64,000 bases of DNA from JAGPDB01 sp046331265 (GTDB lineage: Bacteria; Actinomycetota; Acidimicrobiia; IMCC26256; JAGPDB01), in assembly GCA_046331265.1 (NCBI GenBank), contig JAXLRE010000002.1, positions 62,001-126,000 of the forward strand. The letters are read 5' to 3'. Position numbers and translations under genes: made by a program. The notes below the pieces were generated by a model. That model searched no databases. It was given only the letters and a program-made list of their open reading frames with translations, and was not told where the DNA came from. Shown here piece after piece: positions 17,430 to 26,801 of this stretch (position 1 is the stretch's first letter; each line of letters starts with the position of its first letter).

Positions 17430-18367
17430 TGAAAGTATTTGTTACAGGAGCAACTGGCTTATTGGGTAAAGCTATTGTCGAAAAATTAGTAAAAGATGGA
17501 TACGAAACAAAATCGCTTGTTCACGCAACAGCCATAGATAAAAATGATCCAATGTCCAAAACTGAAATTGTATGGGGAAATTTATTAAACGAATCAGATC
17601 ACGAAGATTATCTAAAAACGTGTGATGCTGTTGTCCATTGTGCTTGGAATTTTTCGCGTTCAAACGATATTAAAGAATACGAAAAAACAAATATCAAACC
17701 TGCATTATCCCTGATGAGAGCTGCAAAACAGCTTGATATAAATAAATTTATTACCATTTCATCTGTTTCTGTCTACGGTTTAGAACCCGCTGACAATGGG
17801 AAGGCATTTGACGAGAATTCTGAGTTTTGTTCATATGATGACGCTATGGATGTTTATCCACGAGCTAAACAAAAATGCGAAATAGAAATGTCAAAGCTTG
17901 CTAAAGAAATAGGAATGGAACTAGTAATTATTAGACCAGGTCTTCTTTATTCAGACGAAGTACCGCCTGTTAAAAAATCTATTAAAGGCAAAGTATCTTT
18001 ATTTGCTGGTTTTGGGCAAAATCATCTTCCTTATATTCATGTTGATTCTGTTGCAAATCTTGTAGAAAAAGTTCTTGAAGATAAAAGTGAAAATGACGTA
18101 GAAATTTATAACGCAGTGCCAGCACATAGCGACACTGCACGGGCTGTATATAAAAGATGGAAATCTGAGAATGTCTCTAGCGCCAAAGCTATTTATTTGC
18201 CTTCTTACGGATTTAAAATGCTTGCATTAGCACCATATTTTATTAAGAAAGCATTAAAGAAAAATGCTTCTCGTCCAAACGCTGAATATCAAACGAAAAC
18301 AGGTACTAGAAATGTGCAATATTCTGCGGAAAAAGCAGAGAAGAAGTACAACTGGCTTGGCTATTAA
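17426..18367 (+). CDS. NAD-dependent epimerase/dehydratase-like protein
   Basis: A 313-aa extended SDR with the motif FVTGATGLLGKAI at the N terminus. SSVSVYG and a YPRAKQKCE segment stand at the usual active-site positions (Tyr-x3-Lys). It is shorter than the first epimerase of the cluster and more like atypical NAD(P)-binding SDRs. It overlaps the preceding gene by 4 bases and is the last of the plus-strand run. Its stop codon overlaps that of the convergent asparagine synthase gene. The double ATG at 17426/17429 leaves the exact start open by one codon. Confidence 0.82.
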   Translation: MMKVFVTGATGLLGKAIVEKLVKDGYETKSLVHATAIDKNDPMSKTEIVWGNLLNESDHEDYLKTCDAVVHCAWNFSRSNDIKEYEKTNIKPALSLMRAAKQLDINKFITISSVSVYGLEPADNGKAFDENSEFCSYDDAMDVYPRAKQKCEIEMSKLAKEIGMELVIIRPGLLYSDEVPPVKKSIKGKVSLFAGFGQNHLPYIHVDSVANLVEKVLEDKSENDVEIYNAVPAHSDTARAVYKRWKSENVSSAKAIYLPSYGFKMLALAPYFIKKALKKNASRPNAEYQTKTGTRNVQYSAEKAEKKYNWLGY

Positions 18368-20220
18368 AAGCTAGCTCTATATTTATACCAAAGCTCCAAA
18401 GACAGAAGTGTGTAAATGCGCATACCGTCGTTAAACTTTCCATTTACATGGTCTTCAATTAGAGCCTTTATAAATTTTTGATCGAATAGATGTTTAGATA
18501 ACGAGTTATTATCAAAAATGTGGTCGCATGCAAAATCTTTCATCTGGCCTCTAAACCAATCATCGAGAGGGACCTTGAATCCATGTTTTGGTCTTTCAAA
18601 GATTTTTTCATCAAGGTATCTTTTTGCAACTTCACGAACGATCAATTTTCCTGACTTTGTATTAGCTAAAAATGCGCTAGGTAAAGTCCTTGAAAATTCT
18701 AAAACTGATTTATCCAAAAATGGAGGACGAAGTTCAAGCGAATGCATCATTGAAGTTCTATCTCCACGCTCGAGGATATTATCTGCAAGCCATGCATGCA
18801 TATCTACATAAGACATTCTAGAAAGTACATCACCTTTTGCTTGGCTATGAATTTTTTCTAAAATATCGTGACCTTTAACATCGAAAATTTCTTTACGTTC
18901 TCTTGCAGTGAAAGGTGCAAACCAAGTTCTGAAACTTTCAAGTTCATTTTTTTGTGCTAATGCTCTTATTAAAGTGCGCTGTCTATTCATCGACGCGGGT
19001 AATATTTTTTCTAATGTACCTGCTATTGGTGTGCGTATAATCCCAGGTAGGGTAAACAATTTATTGATTAACTTTGCATATTGGTATTTAGGATAGCCGC
19101 CAAAAAGTTCATCGCTTCCTTCACCGGAAAGCACGACTGTAACGTTCTCTCGAGCAAGTTTTGCTAGTTGTGAAAAGGCAACATCTGGTGGTTCAGGTAC
19201 AGGAGCATCAAACTGATAAGAAAGTTTTGGCCATATTTCAATGAAATCGTTTGGGGTTACTACAACCTCATGATGAGTTGTACCTAGAACATTAGAAACC
19301 GATCTCGCAAAAGGTGTTTCGTCTAAAGAATTTCCTCCAATGAATTTTGCTGAGAAAGTTTCAAGAACTCCACCTGAATCTTTACGGTGTTTAGAAATCA
19401 TTGCACATATTAAGGAAGAATCAATACCACCCGATAGATATGCTCCTACAGGTACATCTGCTACAAGTGCTGCAGAGACGCTATCGTATAAAATTTCGTC
19501 TAGTTGATTAACTGCTTCAGAGAAGTTTAAATCATTATTTTTTATTTCTGGGTTAGGGATTTCATAGTATTTAGATAAAGAAATTTTCTTGTCTAATGTG
19601 ACAGTTAGCATTGAACCAGGTTCTAGTTTTTTTATACCTTCATAAAGAGTATTAGGGGCAGGTACACCACGTTGAGCTAAGTAATCAGATATTGACGCTT
19701 TATCTATTTCTGGCACAAACTTTAATGCTGGCAAAATAGCTTTGATCTCACTGGCAAAAATAAATTTCGATGAATCATGGTAATAATAGAGGGGGAGTAT
19801 GCCTAAACGATCTCTGTATAGATTTAGAGTTTGATTTTTTTCGTCGAAGATAGCGAACGCAAATTGACCTCTAAGTTTGTTAATAAAGTCTTTATCATTT
19901 TCGTATCCGGCTAATAACGTTTCTGTGTCACCATTAGTTTTATATTCATAATTCCACGTGGTTCTTAGCTCTTTATAATTAAAAATTTCACCATTGAAAC
20001 ATATGATGGAATTTTTTGAGTTGGAAACCATAGGCTGAGGTGATCCTGCAACATCGATAATCGATAGCCTTCTATGAGAGAAGCCGACATTTCTATTAGC
20101 GTTAGTCCAGGTGTCTCCGGCATCTGGGCCTCTATGTATTAAACGATTTCCCATGTTTTGTAGCAGATCATCGTTTATAGGCTCGTTCGTGAATGAAACT
20201 ATTCCTGCTATTCCACACAT
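18364..20220 (-). CDS. asnB: asparagine synthase (glutamine-hydrolysing)
   Basis: A two-domain amidotransferase of 618 aa. MCGIAGIV places the catalytic Cys2 of the class II glutaminase domain at the N terminus. SGGIDSSLI (about residues 264-272) is the ATP-pyrophosphatase loop of the synthetase domain, and SGEGSDELFGGYP follows. AsnB homologues are common in actinobacterial and other surface-polysaccharide clusters, where they may amidate uronic acids or peptides, so a role in asparagine supply is not certain here. Its start lies inside the end of the upstream minus-strand glycosyltransferase (13-base overlap), indicating co-transcription. Confidence 0.9.
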   Translation of the reverse strand: MCGIAGIVSFTNEPINDDLLQNMGNRLIHRGPDAGDTWTNANRNVGFSHRRLSIIDVAGSPQPMVSNSKNSIICFNGEIFNYKELRTTWNYEYKTNGDTETLLAGYENDKDFINKLRGQFAFAIFDEKNQTLNLYRDRLGILPLYYYHDSSKFIFASEIKAILPALKFVPEIDKASISDYLAQRGVPAPNTLYEGIKKLEPGSMLTVTLDKKISLSKYYEIPNPEIKNNDLNFSEAVNQLDEILYDSVSAALVADVPVGAYLSGGIDSSLICAMISKHRKDSGGVLETFSAKFIGGNSLDETPFARSVSNVLGTTHHEVVVTPNDFIEIWPKLSYQFDAPVPEPPDVAFSQLAKLARENVTVVLSGEGSDELFGGYPKYQYAKLINKLFTLPGIIRTPIAGTLEKILPASMNRQRTLIRALAQKNELESFRTWFAPFTARERKEIFDVKGHDILEKIHSQAKGDVLSRMSYVDMHAWLADNILERGDRTSMMHSLELRPPFLDKSVLEFSRTLPSAFLANTKSGKLIVREVAKRYLDEKIFERPKHGFKVPLDDWFRGQMKDFACDHIFDNNSLSKHLFDQKFIKALIEDHVNGKFNDGMRIYTLLSLELWYKYRASF

Positions 20221-21401
20221 GCTTGTAACTTTCTTAAATCTTCCAGTACTTCGTCGCTCCTAATATCCCATGTATCATTTCGTACAAGAGACGCTAAATA
20301 TTTGCGTCTCTCGATTGTAGAATCTTTTTCTAGAGCAAGAGAAATATTTGAAAGAAATTCTTCGTAATTTTCGCAGAGGTAGATCTCATCCTTATATTTT
20401 TGTATCTCTTTTATATTCATTGAAACAATTTCGAGGCCTAGGCTTAGATACTCTTTAATTTTGATTGGATTAGTATATTTAGTCCATTCGTCATTACGTC
20501 TTGGCAGTATTCCAACATCGAAATATGCGCCGAGTTTCGCTACTTGATCTACTGGTAAAAAACCTAAATAAGTAACATTTTCATGTGCTAGTAATTGACT
20601 TATGTCACAGGTCGCTTCGCCGATTAAAACTATTTGAACGTTATCAAATTTAGTTATTATTTTTTCAAGTAATTCGAAATCAATTACATAATCGTCTAGC
20701 CCACCAAAAAAACCTATAATTTTTCTATCTTTATTTTTGAATTCAGATGGTTTTATATTGAAGTTATCTGCGACTTTAAATAACGTGGTGTCAACTCCGT
20801 GATCGAGAAAATCTCCTTTATTGTTATGCAAATTTGATTCTTCTTCTAAAAGAATTTGTGAAGTGTAATAAGTTCGGAGTGCACGAGATATTTGGGATTC
20901 TTCTAATGATTTAATATAACTCTGGTTGGTTTCCTTAAACGCGCTCATTTTGTCTACTCGATTTACAACTTCAAAAAGTGGCTTTAATTTTGGTGCAATT
21001 TCATTTGATGTCGGGATAGTCTCAAAAATGATTGGATTTTTTATCTTTAATATGTACATAACGGTACGCACTTGTAAGAAGATTAGTAAAAAGTTAATTT
21101 TACGAATTTTTGGAGATGAATATGCTGGGATAATAATTGGAGTAAAGACGTAGAAGTTTTGGTATTCTGCAATTGGTTTTTTAAGTCCACGGAATAATGA
21201 TTTAATTTTACGCCATATCCTAAAAGCTGAATTTGTGCTACGACCAGGTATTGGTGCACGCATGCCTATCGAATTTATAAAGAGTACTTTTGTGTATTTA
21301 GAGAGCCTTGTCATTAATTGAATTTCGCTATGTGCACGATTATGGTACCAAAAATCGACTGCAGCAAAATTAATAATAGGTTTCAATTTAATGGGTTTCA
21401 T
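20208..21401 (-). CDS. glycosyltransferase (GT-B fold)
   Basis: A 397-aa protein. NFAAVDFWYHNRAHSEIQL near residue 11 and VLFINSIGMRAP resemble teichuronic-acid-type glycosyltransferases. The C-terminal half has IGFFGGLDDYVIDFELL, VTYLGFLPVDQVAKLG and NPIKIKEYLSLG, the usual GT4-type nucleotide-sugar binding region. Unrelated in sequence to the plus-strand GT4 but similar in layout to the gene at 25677-26801. It sits in a minus-strand operon: flippase, deacetylase, this gene, asnB, all overlapping. Confidence 0.8.
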   Translation of the reverse strand: MKPIKLKPIINFAAVDFWYHNRAHSEIQLMTRLSKYTKVLFINSIGMRAPIPGRSTNSAFRIWRKIKSLFRGLKKPIAEYQNFYVFTPIIIPAYSSPKIRKINFLLIFLQVRTVMYILKIKNPIIFETIPTSNEIAPKLKPLFEVVNRVDKMSAFKETNQSYIKSLEESQISRALRTYYTSQILLEEESNLHNNKGDFLDHGVDTTLFKVADNFNIKPSEFKNKDRKIIGFFGGLDDYVIDFELLEKIITKFDNVQIVLIGEATCDISQLLAHENVTYLGFLPVDQVAKLGAYFDVGILPRRNDEWTKYTNPIKIKEYLSLGLEIVSMNIKEIQKYKDEIYLCENYEEFLSNISLALEKDSTIERRKYLASLVRNDTWDIRSDEVLEDLRKLQACVE

Positions 21402-22186
21402 TGTTCTATAAAATATTCTTTGTTTCGATCGAATGTTGAAAGCCAGTACTTATCTAGACAAGACCAGCTTTCTTCTCCTGTTAAATTAGTTGTTTGCGAT
21501 AGATATTTAGATACAGCTAGTTTGCGTATATCTTCGTATCCTTTTGATGATACGACGTACCCTTTATTGAAAAATGCTCTGTAGAGGTCAAGGAATTTAC
21601 CTAGTTGTCTTTTAAAGTAAGGATATTGACCTCTGTGAAATCGTGTTGGTCCATCAGCCCACCAATATATAGGACATGCTCTAAAAGTAATGTGCATTTC
21701 TAACGAGATATCCTTAGCAATTTTTGCGCATGCCTGATGATCTTGATGACTGTCATTCCACGAAGTAGATATTATTTCCTCAACTTTAAATGGTGCAGAA
21801 CTAACGTAGTTGCGAAAATTTTCCCGCAACCTATGATCATTTATCTTTGTATCTTCTTCATCAAAAAAATAGATTGATTCTTTATCAACCCCTAAGACCG
21901 TTACTGCTTCAATGAATTCTTTTTTTCTCAATTCGATTAATTCGTCAACGGGTATTTTTTCAGAGATTTGAGAATATCTACCATCAGTTGCAACTGCTAT
22001 GCGTACTTTTGATCCATGTTGTATTTTTCTAGCTATCGTTGCTCCAAAACCTATAGACTCATCGTCCGGGTGAGGTGCTAAGACAATACAGTTTCGTGAT
22101 TGGCTAGCAAGCGTTTCATTCTTACCCCAGAACAAAACGTGTGAATGCCATGCTTTGCGTAAAATAAATAAAAATTTGCTATACAT
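21398..22186 (-). CDS. PIG-L (LmbE-like) deacetylase
   Basis: Zinc-dependent N-deacetylase of the PIG-L/MshB family. The metal-binding APHPDDE motif is near residue 42 of the chosen start and the second histidine set is SWNDSHQDHQA near residue 125. The longest frame begins at 22228, but ATG 22186 has AGAAGG at good spacing, overlaps the flippase by 8 bases and removes an unlikely N-terminal extension. In glycan clusters these enzymes deacetylate GlcNAc-type sugars on lipid carriers or nucleotide sugars. Substrate unknown. Confidence 0.85.
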   Translation of the reverse strand: MYSKFLFILRKAWHSHVLFWGKNETLASQSRNCIVLAPHPDDESIGFGATIARKIQHGSKVRIAVATDGRYSQISEKIPVDELIELRKKEFIEAVTVLGVDKESIYFFDEEDTKINDHRLRENFRNYVSSAPFKVEEIISTSWNDSHQDHQACAKIAKDISLEMHITFRACPIYWWADGPTRFHRGQYPYFKRQLGKFLDLYRAFFNKGYVVSSKGYEDIRKLAVSKYLSQTTNLTGEESWSCLDKYWLSTFDRNKEYFIEQ

Positions 22187-23660
22187 TTGCTGAACCTTCT
22201 TTAATAACAACACTCTCGTTAAACCCATGATCTGGCTGAGAAAAAGATTTTTTTATTGCTATTAGATTTTTGTAGCAGCAAAGAACATATACTGACATGC
22301 CAACAGCTCCTGCTACTAACACTGTGACAAACGGTGATTCGATTAATCTCGATACAGCGTATGCGCTTATTCCAGATAACAATGCTCCGAACCAAAACGT
22401 GATTGAATCTTTTAATGTTTTGAAAATTGAAAAATCATTTATATGAAGTTTTCGTAGTACAAAAGGAAGAATTATAAAAGCTGCTACTAATACATGTGCA
22501 AAAGCTACTCCTGTAATAGAACCAATTAATGATCCGATAAGGAGTGAAGGTACTAATGAAATAAACCAAAGAGAAAATAGTTTTAATTCAAGAACTTGTT
22601 TATTGTTTGCAGAAAATATCTCAGCAAAGAAGTTGATAAACACTCGTATGCCGCCAAGCACAGCAAGAATCCGTACAATATTTGCTGCAGGTATCCACTT
22701 TTCACCGTACAAAGTGACCACTACATCATTTGCAAGAACACTTAATAATGTGACAAAAGGCAGTGTTGTAGCTAATAGTCCTAAAGTTAAATCATGAAAT
22801 GCTTTTTTACGGTAGCTTTCATTTTCTTTTATTTTTGAAAACCATGCAAATGAAACACGACTTACTGTGGCACTAATAGTCGTTTCTGGAAGGTTACCTC
22901 CATTGTATCCAAGCTGATAATAACCAAGTGTTTTGGTTCCTTGAGTGATTCCGACAATGATATTGTCATAATATTGCGTTGCGGTTCTAAATAAGTTTGA
23001 AATTGCCAAAGTTATTCCAAACGATAAAAGTTTTTTTGATGTTTCAAAATGGTAGCCAGGCAAGCTTGCTTCATGGGCAATAGCAAACATTGCCAGTGCA
23101 GAAAATGCATTAGATGCAATCATTCCCCAAACAATTGAATATGGGCCAAAATCAAGAATTGCTAATATGACAGTCACGCTGATTTGAATTATTAAAGAAA
23201 TTGTTTCAATAAATAAAATTGCTTTTTGACGTAAGGACCGTGTTAATAGCGCTAATGGAACTGTACCAATTCCGTCGATAACGACAAGTAGCAACAGTAG
23301 CCGCAAAACATTTGTGAGTTTAGAATTATCGAGCCAGGTGGAAATATAAGGCGCCAGGAAATAGAAGAAGCAAAAAATGATTACACTGCCAGAAAGCGCA
23401 ATGGTTGTTGCATTTCTTGCAGCTTGAGCGATTCGACCTTTATATTGAATAACTGCAGGTCCCATGCAAATATCGTTAAATGATGTACACAACACAACAA
23501 AAGCAGTGGCTCCAGCAACAGTTCCAACGTCATTAGGCGACAAAATGCGCATAACAATAATTCCACTTATGAAAGTGGCGATTCTTGTCACTACTTGATT
23601 TAGCGCACTAAAACGGAATGCTCGAGATACGTCATTCCTGTCCTCGTATTCTGGGCTCAA
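22179..23660 (-). CDS. polysaccharide flippase, Wzx / MOP family
   Basis: A 493-aa integral membrane protein with about 12-14 hydrophobic segments spread through its length. The early pattern (FRFSALNQVVTRIATF, then ILSPNDVGTVAGATAFV) is typical of the polysaccharide-transport branch of the MOP superfamily (RfbX/WzxC/TuaB-like). It would carry undecaprenyl-linked repeat units across the membrane. The start is TTG at 23660 preceded by GGGAAAG. First gene of the four-gene minus-strand operon ending with asnB. Confidence 0.87.
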   Translation of the reverse strand: MSPEYEDRNDVSRAFRFSALNQVVTRIATFISGIIVMRILSPNDVGTVAGATAFVVLCTSFNDICMGPAVIQYKGRIAQAARNATTIALSGSVIIFCFFYFLAPYISTWLDNSKLTNVLRLLLLLVVIDGIGTVPLALLTRSLRQKAILFIETISLIIQISVTVILAILDFGPYSIVWGMIASNAFSALAMFAIAHEASLPGYHFETSKKLLSFGITLAISNLFRTATQYYDNIIVGITQGTKTLGYYQLGYNGGNLPETTISATVSRVSFAWFSKIKENESYRKKAFHDLTLGLLATTLPFVTLLSVLANDVVVTLYGEKWIPAANIVRILAVLGGIRVFINFFAEIFSANNKQVLELKLFSLWFISLVPSLLIGSLIGSITGVAFAHVLVAAFIILPFVLRKLHINDFSIFKTLKDSITFWFGALLSGISAYAVSRLIESPFVTVLVAGAVGMSVYVLCCYKNLIAIKKSFSQPDHGFNESVVIKEGSANV

Positions 23661-23683
23661 CTATCTATCTTTCCCGAAATTTC

Positions 23684-23702
23684 ACAATTGTATATAAATT
23701 GT
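23684..23702. promoter_or_regulatory. inverted repeat ACAATT-N7-AATTGT in a divergent promoter region
   Basis: A 6-bp perfect dyad in the 56-bp gap between the divergent flippase operon and the GNAT-like gene. The size and position suit a repressor operator controlling both directions. AT-rich context makes chance occurrence possible. Confidence 0.25.
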
Positions 23703-23716
23703 ACTAAATATATATA

Positions 23717-24751
23717 GTGGCTGTCTTATCTCAAACTAGTGCCAAATATGATGTTATAAGTGTTATAGATGCAGATCTTGACCAATTAATAGAAGTTTGG
23801 GAGAACTGCTCAAGGCCTAAACATTGGTGTAATCCTTGGTCATTGATGGGCGATAATGCTATCTATCTTTTAGAAATATTTGTTGAAAATAAGTTGGTGG
23901 CCTATTTTCCATTCAATGTAAGGAAATTTAACAGAACAAAAATTATTCGTCCTGCAAATTACGAGCTGACATTAGATTTTATTGATTTATGTGTAAAAAA
24001 AGATTTTGAAGAGATTGCAAAAGAAAGATTTGTTCAATGGTTACTGGATCAAAAGAATTCAGCTTTAGACATCTTTATGTGTAGTGAAGAATCATTAATT
24101 GTTGATGCTTGTAAAAATATTGAAACAATTTTAATAATGAAAAGAGGGATATATTATTCGTCGCGTTTAAAAAGTTCTCTTGACGAATTTATTATGGGTC
24201 TAAGTCGTTCACCTAGAGCAGATGCTAGGAAAGTTCTAAAACGGTATGAAGATCACCTTAGCTTGCAGATAGTTCACAAAGAAAATGAGGAAGTTCTATT
24301 AGATGCATATACCGAGTTAGTAAATCTTCATGAAAACTTGTTTAAAAGTAGTTCAGCTTTTTTACCGCATATGGAAAAAATGAAGAAATTTATTATTGAT
24401 ACAAGTAATAAAGAAATCTTTATATTTTTTCAAGCTAAAGATGGCACTAAAGTTGTAGCTACTAATCTTATGGTCATTTCGAATAAGACAATTGGTCTTA
24501 TCCAAGTTGGAAGATTAGACAATAATAGCTATAACAAAGTGGGAACTTGGTTACTTATTAAATCGATTGAATGGGCTATTGAGAACGACTTTAAAAAAAT
24601 AGAGTATTTCTTCGGTGATCAAGAATATAAACGAAGATTTTCCAATTCTAAAAAAGATGCGGTGTCAATCCAGTATTTTTCATCAGTATTCAATAAGTAT
24701 ATGTATAGAATATTTCAGCGGCTTGGAAAATATTTTAAAACTTTGCGATAA
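23717..24751 (+). CDS. GNAT-type / FemAB-like acyltransferase
   Basis: A 344-aa protein whose central and C-terminal part (about residues 155-330) has the pattern of GNAT proteins attached to polysaccharide clusters (CelD/BcsL- or FemAB-like). SRSPRADARKVLKRYE is followed by FFQAKDGTKVVATNLM, KVGTWLLIKSIEWAIE and a YFFGDQEYKRRFSN ending. It may acylate or aminoacylate a glycan sugar. The start is GTG with no ribosome binding site, and TAAATA lies just upstream, so it may be leaderless. A possible operator lies in the promoter gap. Confidence 0.65.
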   Translation: MAVLSQTSAKYDVISVIDADLDQLIEVWENCSRPKHWCNPWSLMGDNAIYLLEIFVENKLVAYFPFNVRKFNRTKIIRPANYELTLDFIDLCVKKDFEEIAKERFVQWLLDQKNSALDIFMCSEESLIVDACKNIETILIMKRGIYYSSRLKSSLDEFIMGLSRSPRADARKVLKRYEDHLSLQIVHKENEEVLLDAYTELVNLHENLFKSSSAFLPHMEKMKKFIIDTSNKEIFIFFQAKDGTKVVATNLMVISNKTIGLIQVGRLDNNSYNKVGTWLLIKSIEWAIENDFKKIEYFFGDQEYKRRFSNSKKDAVSIQYFSSVFNKYMYRIFQRLGKYFKTLR

Positions 24752-24773
24752 TTAATAGGTTGAAAGGAACCAA

Positions 24774-25685
24774 ATGTCCCCAAAAGTATCTATAGGTTTG
24801 CCTATATATAACGCAGGAGAGGAATTTACTCGAGCTGCAATTGAAACTATTTTAAATCAAGAATATGAAGATTTTGAGTTTCTGATTTCTGATAATGGCT
24901 CAACTGATGAGATTACTGTTGAAACAATTGAGGAATATGCAAAGAAAGATGACAGAATAATTTTTATTCGAGGAAGGCGTAATTTAGGTGCACAACCAAA
25001 TTATGATCGACTTTTTGAACAAAGTCGTGGCGAGTATTTCTCATGGAAAGCACATGACGATAGATTTGATTCAAAATGGTTGGGTGCATGCGTAGACGCA
25101 TTAGATTCAAATCCAAAAGCAGTTTTAGCTTATACCGATCATATTGAAATCGATGAACACGGAAACCAGCTTGATCTAAATACCGATTATTCAATCGATA
25201 CCGACAATGATGACCCAGTAGCTAGATTCTTATCTCTAGCTTGTGATCCGCATCCTTGTTATCCATTGTTTGGTCTCATGAGGTCGTCTACTTTGGCATC
25301 TACAAACTTGCATGGAAACTACGTTGGTTCTGACCGTGTACTACTTGCAGAGTTTGCAGCTAACGGAAAATTTGTACATATACCTGAAAAGTATTTTCTT
25401 CACGGAGAACATTCTCTTCGAAGTGTAAATGTTCATGAGAAAGAGCACGAAAGAAGAAACTGGTTTGATGTAAATTACACAAAGAAGTTTGATTTCCCTA
25501 ACTGGAAATATGTCAAAGAATATTACAAAGCTATCAATCGTTCAGCTATGACAAAAGAAGAAAAGAGACGTGCTATTCGAGGCATGCAGCGTTGGGTAGA
25601 AGATCGAAAAGCAGATTTATTAAGAGATGTTTTAAGACCTGTCAAAGCTGGAGTAATAGCAGTAAAAGAAAAGATCTCAAATTAA
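24774..25685 (+). CDS. GT2-family glycosyltransferase
   Basis: A GT-A fold inverting glycosyltransferase of 303 aa. The N terminus VSIGLPIYNAGEEF and DFEFLISDNGSTDEI hold the first nucleotide-binding aspartates. KAHDDRFDSKWL provides the metal-binding DxD-like motif (HDD). No membrane segment. AAAGGA ribosome binding site 22 bases after the GNAT-like gene. Its 3' end overlaps the convergent gene by 9 bases. Confidence 0.87.
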   Translation: MSPKVSIGLPIYNAGEEFTRAAIETILNQEYEDFEFLISDNGSTDEITVETIEEYAKKDDRIIFIRGRRNLGAQPNYDRLFEQSRGEYFSWKAHDDRFDSKWLGACVDALDSNPKAVLAYTDHIEIDEHGNQLDLNTDYSIDTDNDDPVARFLSLACDPHPCYPLFGLMRSSTLASTNLHGNYVGSDRVLLAEFAANGKFVHIPEKYFLHGEHSLRSVNVHEKEHERRNWFDVNYTKKFDFPNWKYVKEYYKAINRSAMTKEEKRRAIRGMQRWVEDRKADLLRDVLRPVKAGVIAVKEKISN

Positions 25686-26801
25686 ATCAATTAAATCTTG
25701 AGCTTTTTTGTCCCATGACCATATTGAGGCAATACGAGACGATCTCATAACCCTAATGCTTGGGTATAGATCTTTACTCAAACATTCTTGAACAATTGAA
25801 ACAAATTCATCAGTGCTATTAGCGCTATGTACATCTTGAGCGTCAAATACTTTTGTGTATTCAAGATTTGTAGAGACTACTTCAATTCCACAGGATAGAT
25901 ATTCGCTTATTTTTAAGGGCATTGATGCATTATTAAATTCATTGTTTTTATACGGAACAAGTCCAACTTTTGCGAGATTCATTAAGTATGGTACTTTTTC
26001 ATATTCGATAGGACCTATATTGAATACGTTACTTTTTGAACAAATTTCAGTAAATAATGGATCGTTTATTGAACAGTTCCCAGCAATTACTAGAGGAATT
26101 TGTGCATTTGCAACAGCTTCTAGATAATTCAGATCAATTCGATCGTTTATTCCACCAACATAAACAGCAAATTCTTTTTCTGGAAGATCTTTTATTTGAT
26201 ATTTATCAGCAGGATATTTAAATAAGCTTGTATCGGCGCCATTTAAAAATATTGAAGATTTTGAATGGTATTTATTTAGCCCAGTATGAATTTTTTCAGA
26301 AGCACATAAGATTAAATCAGAATTTTCACATTGAAATTTATGGCCCTCAACTAAAACATCTCTATTGATTCCAGTTAATTCTGGCTGTGAAATGTAATCA
26401 TCCATAACCCAATAAATATTGGACGTATCATTGCTAAATAAATGATAGTGCGGTGCAGTCGTAATCAAAATTGGCTTATTTTTTATGTTGCTTTTTTTAA
26501 TCAACTTTTGAATTTTTCTTTTTAGAATTGCTGAAGTTATTTTATAGATTCCTGGCCTGTCTTTTCCTGGAAGTACTAAAGGTGTGAACCGATATAAATT
26601 TTCATTTACTTTTCTATATTTCTTGCTAAAAAGTAAGTGCCTGAATTTCTTTTGCTTTAATGAGGTCAAAAGACTGAAAGGCGGGTCAACGTATATAACT
26701 TTTGTTACTTTAGATAGCGAAAGAGCTAAAGGTTTTGCCCCCAAAGGGTTCTCGTCGAATGTGGTATTCGAGCAAATAATTATTAGTTCAGGATTCGTCA
26801 T
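25677..26801 (-). CDS. glycosyltransferase (GT-B, teichuronic-acid type)
   Basis: A 374-aa protein with a short N-terminal beta-strand (ELIIICSNTTFD), VIYVDPPFSLLTSL, and a C-terminal half with FAVYVGGINDRIDLNYLE, NVFNIGPIEYEKVPYLM and ASMPLKISEYLSCGIEVV, typical of GT-B enzymes related to TuaH-type glycosyltransferases. Layout resembles the minus-strand enzyme at 20208-21401. It starts within the 3' end of the beta-helix lipoprotein gene (14-base overlap), so the two are co-transcribed. Confidence 0.78.
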   Translation of the reverse strand: MTNPELIIICSNTTFDENPLGAKPLALSLSKVTKVIYVDPPFSLLTSLKQKKFRHLLFSKKYRKVNENLYRFTPLVLPGKDRPGIYKITSAILKRKIQKLIKKSNIKNKPILITTAPHYHLFSNDTSNIYWVMDDYISQPELTGINRDVLVEGHKFQCENSDLILCASEKIHTGLNKYHSKSSIFLNGADTSLFKYPADKYQIKDLPEKEFAVYVGGINDRIDLNYLEAVANAQIPLVIAGNCSINDPLFTEICSKSNVFNIGPIEYEKVPYLMNLAKVGLVPYKNNEFNNASMPLKISEYLSCGIEVVSTNLEYTKVFDAQDVHSANSTDEFVSIVQECLSKDLYPSIRVMRSSRIASIWSWDKKAQDLIDLI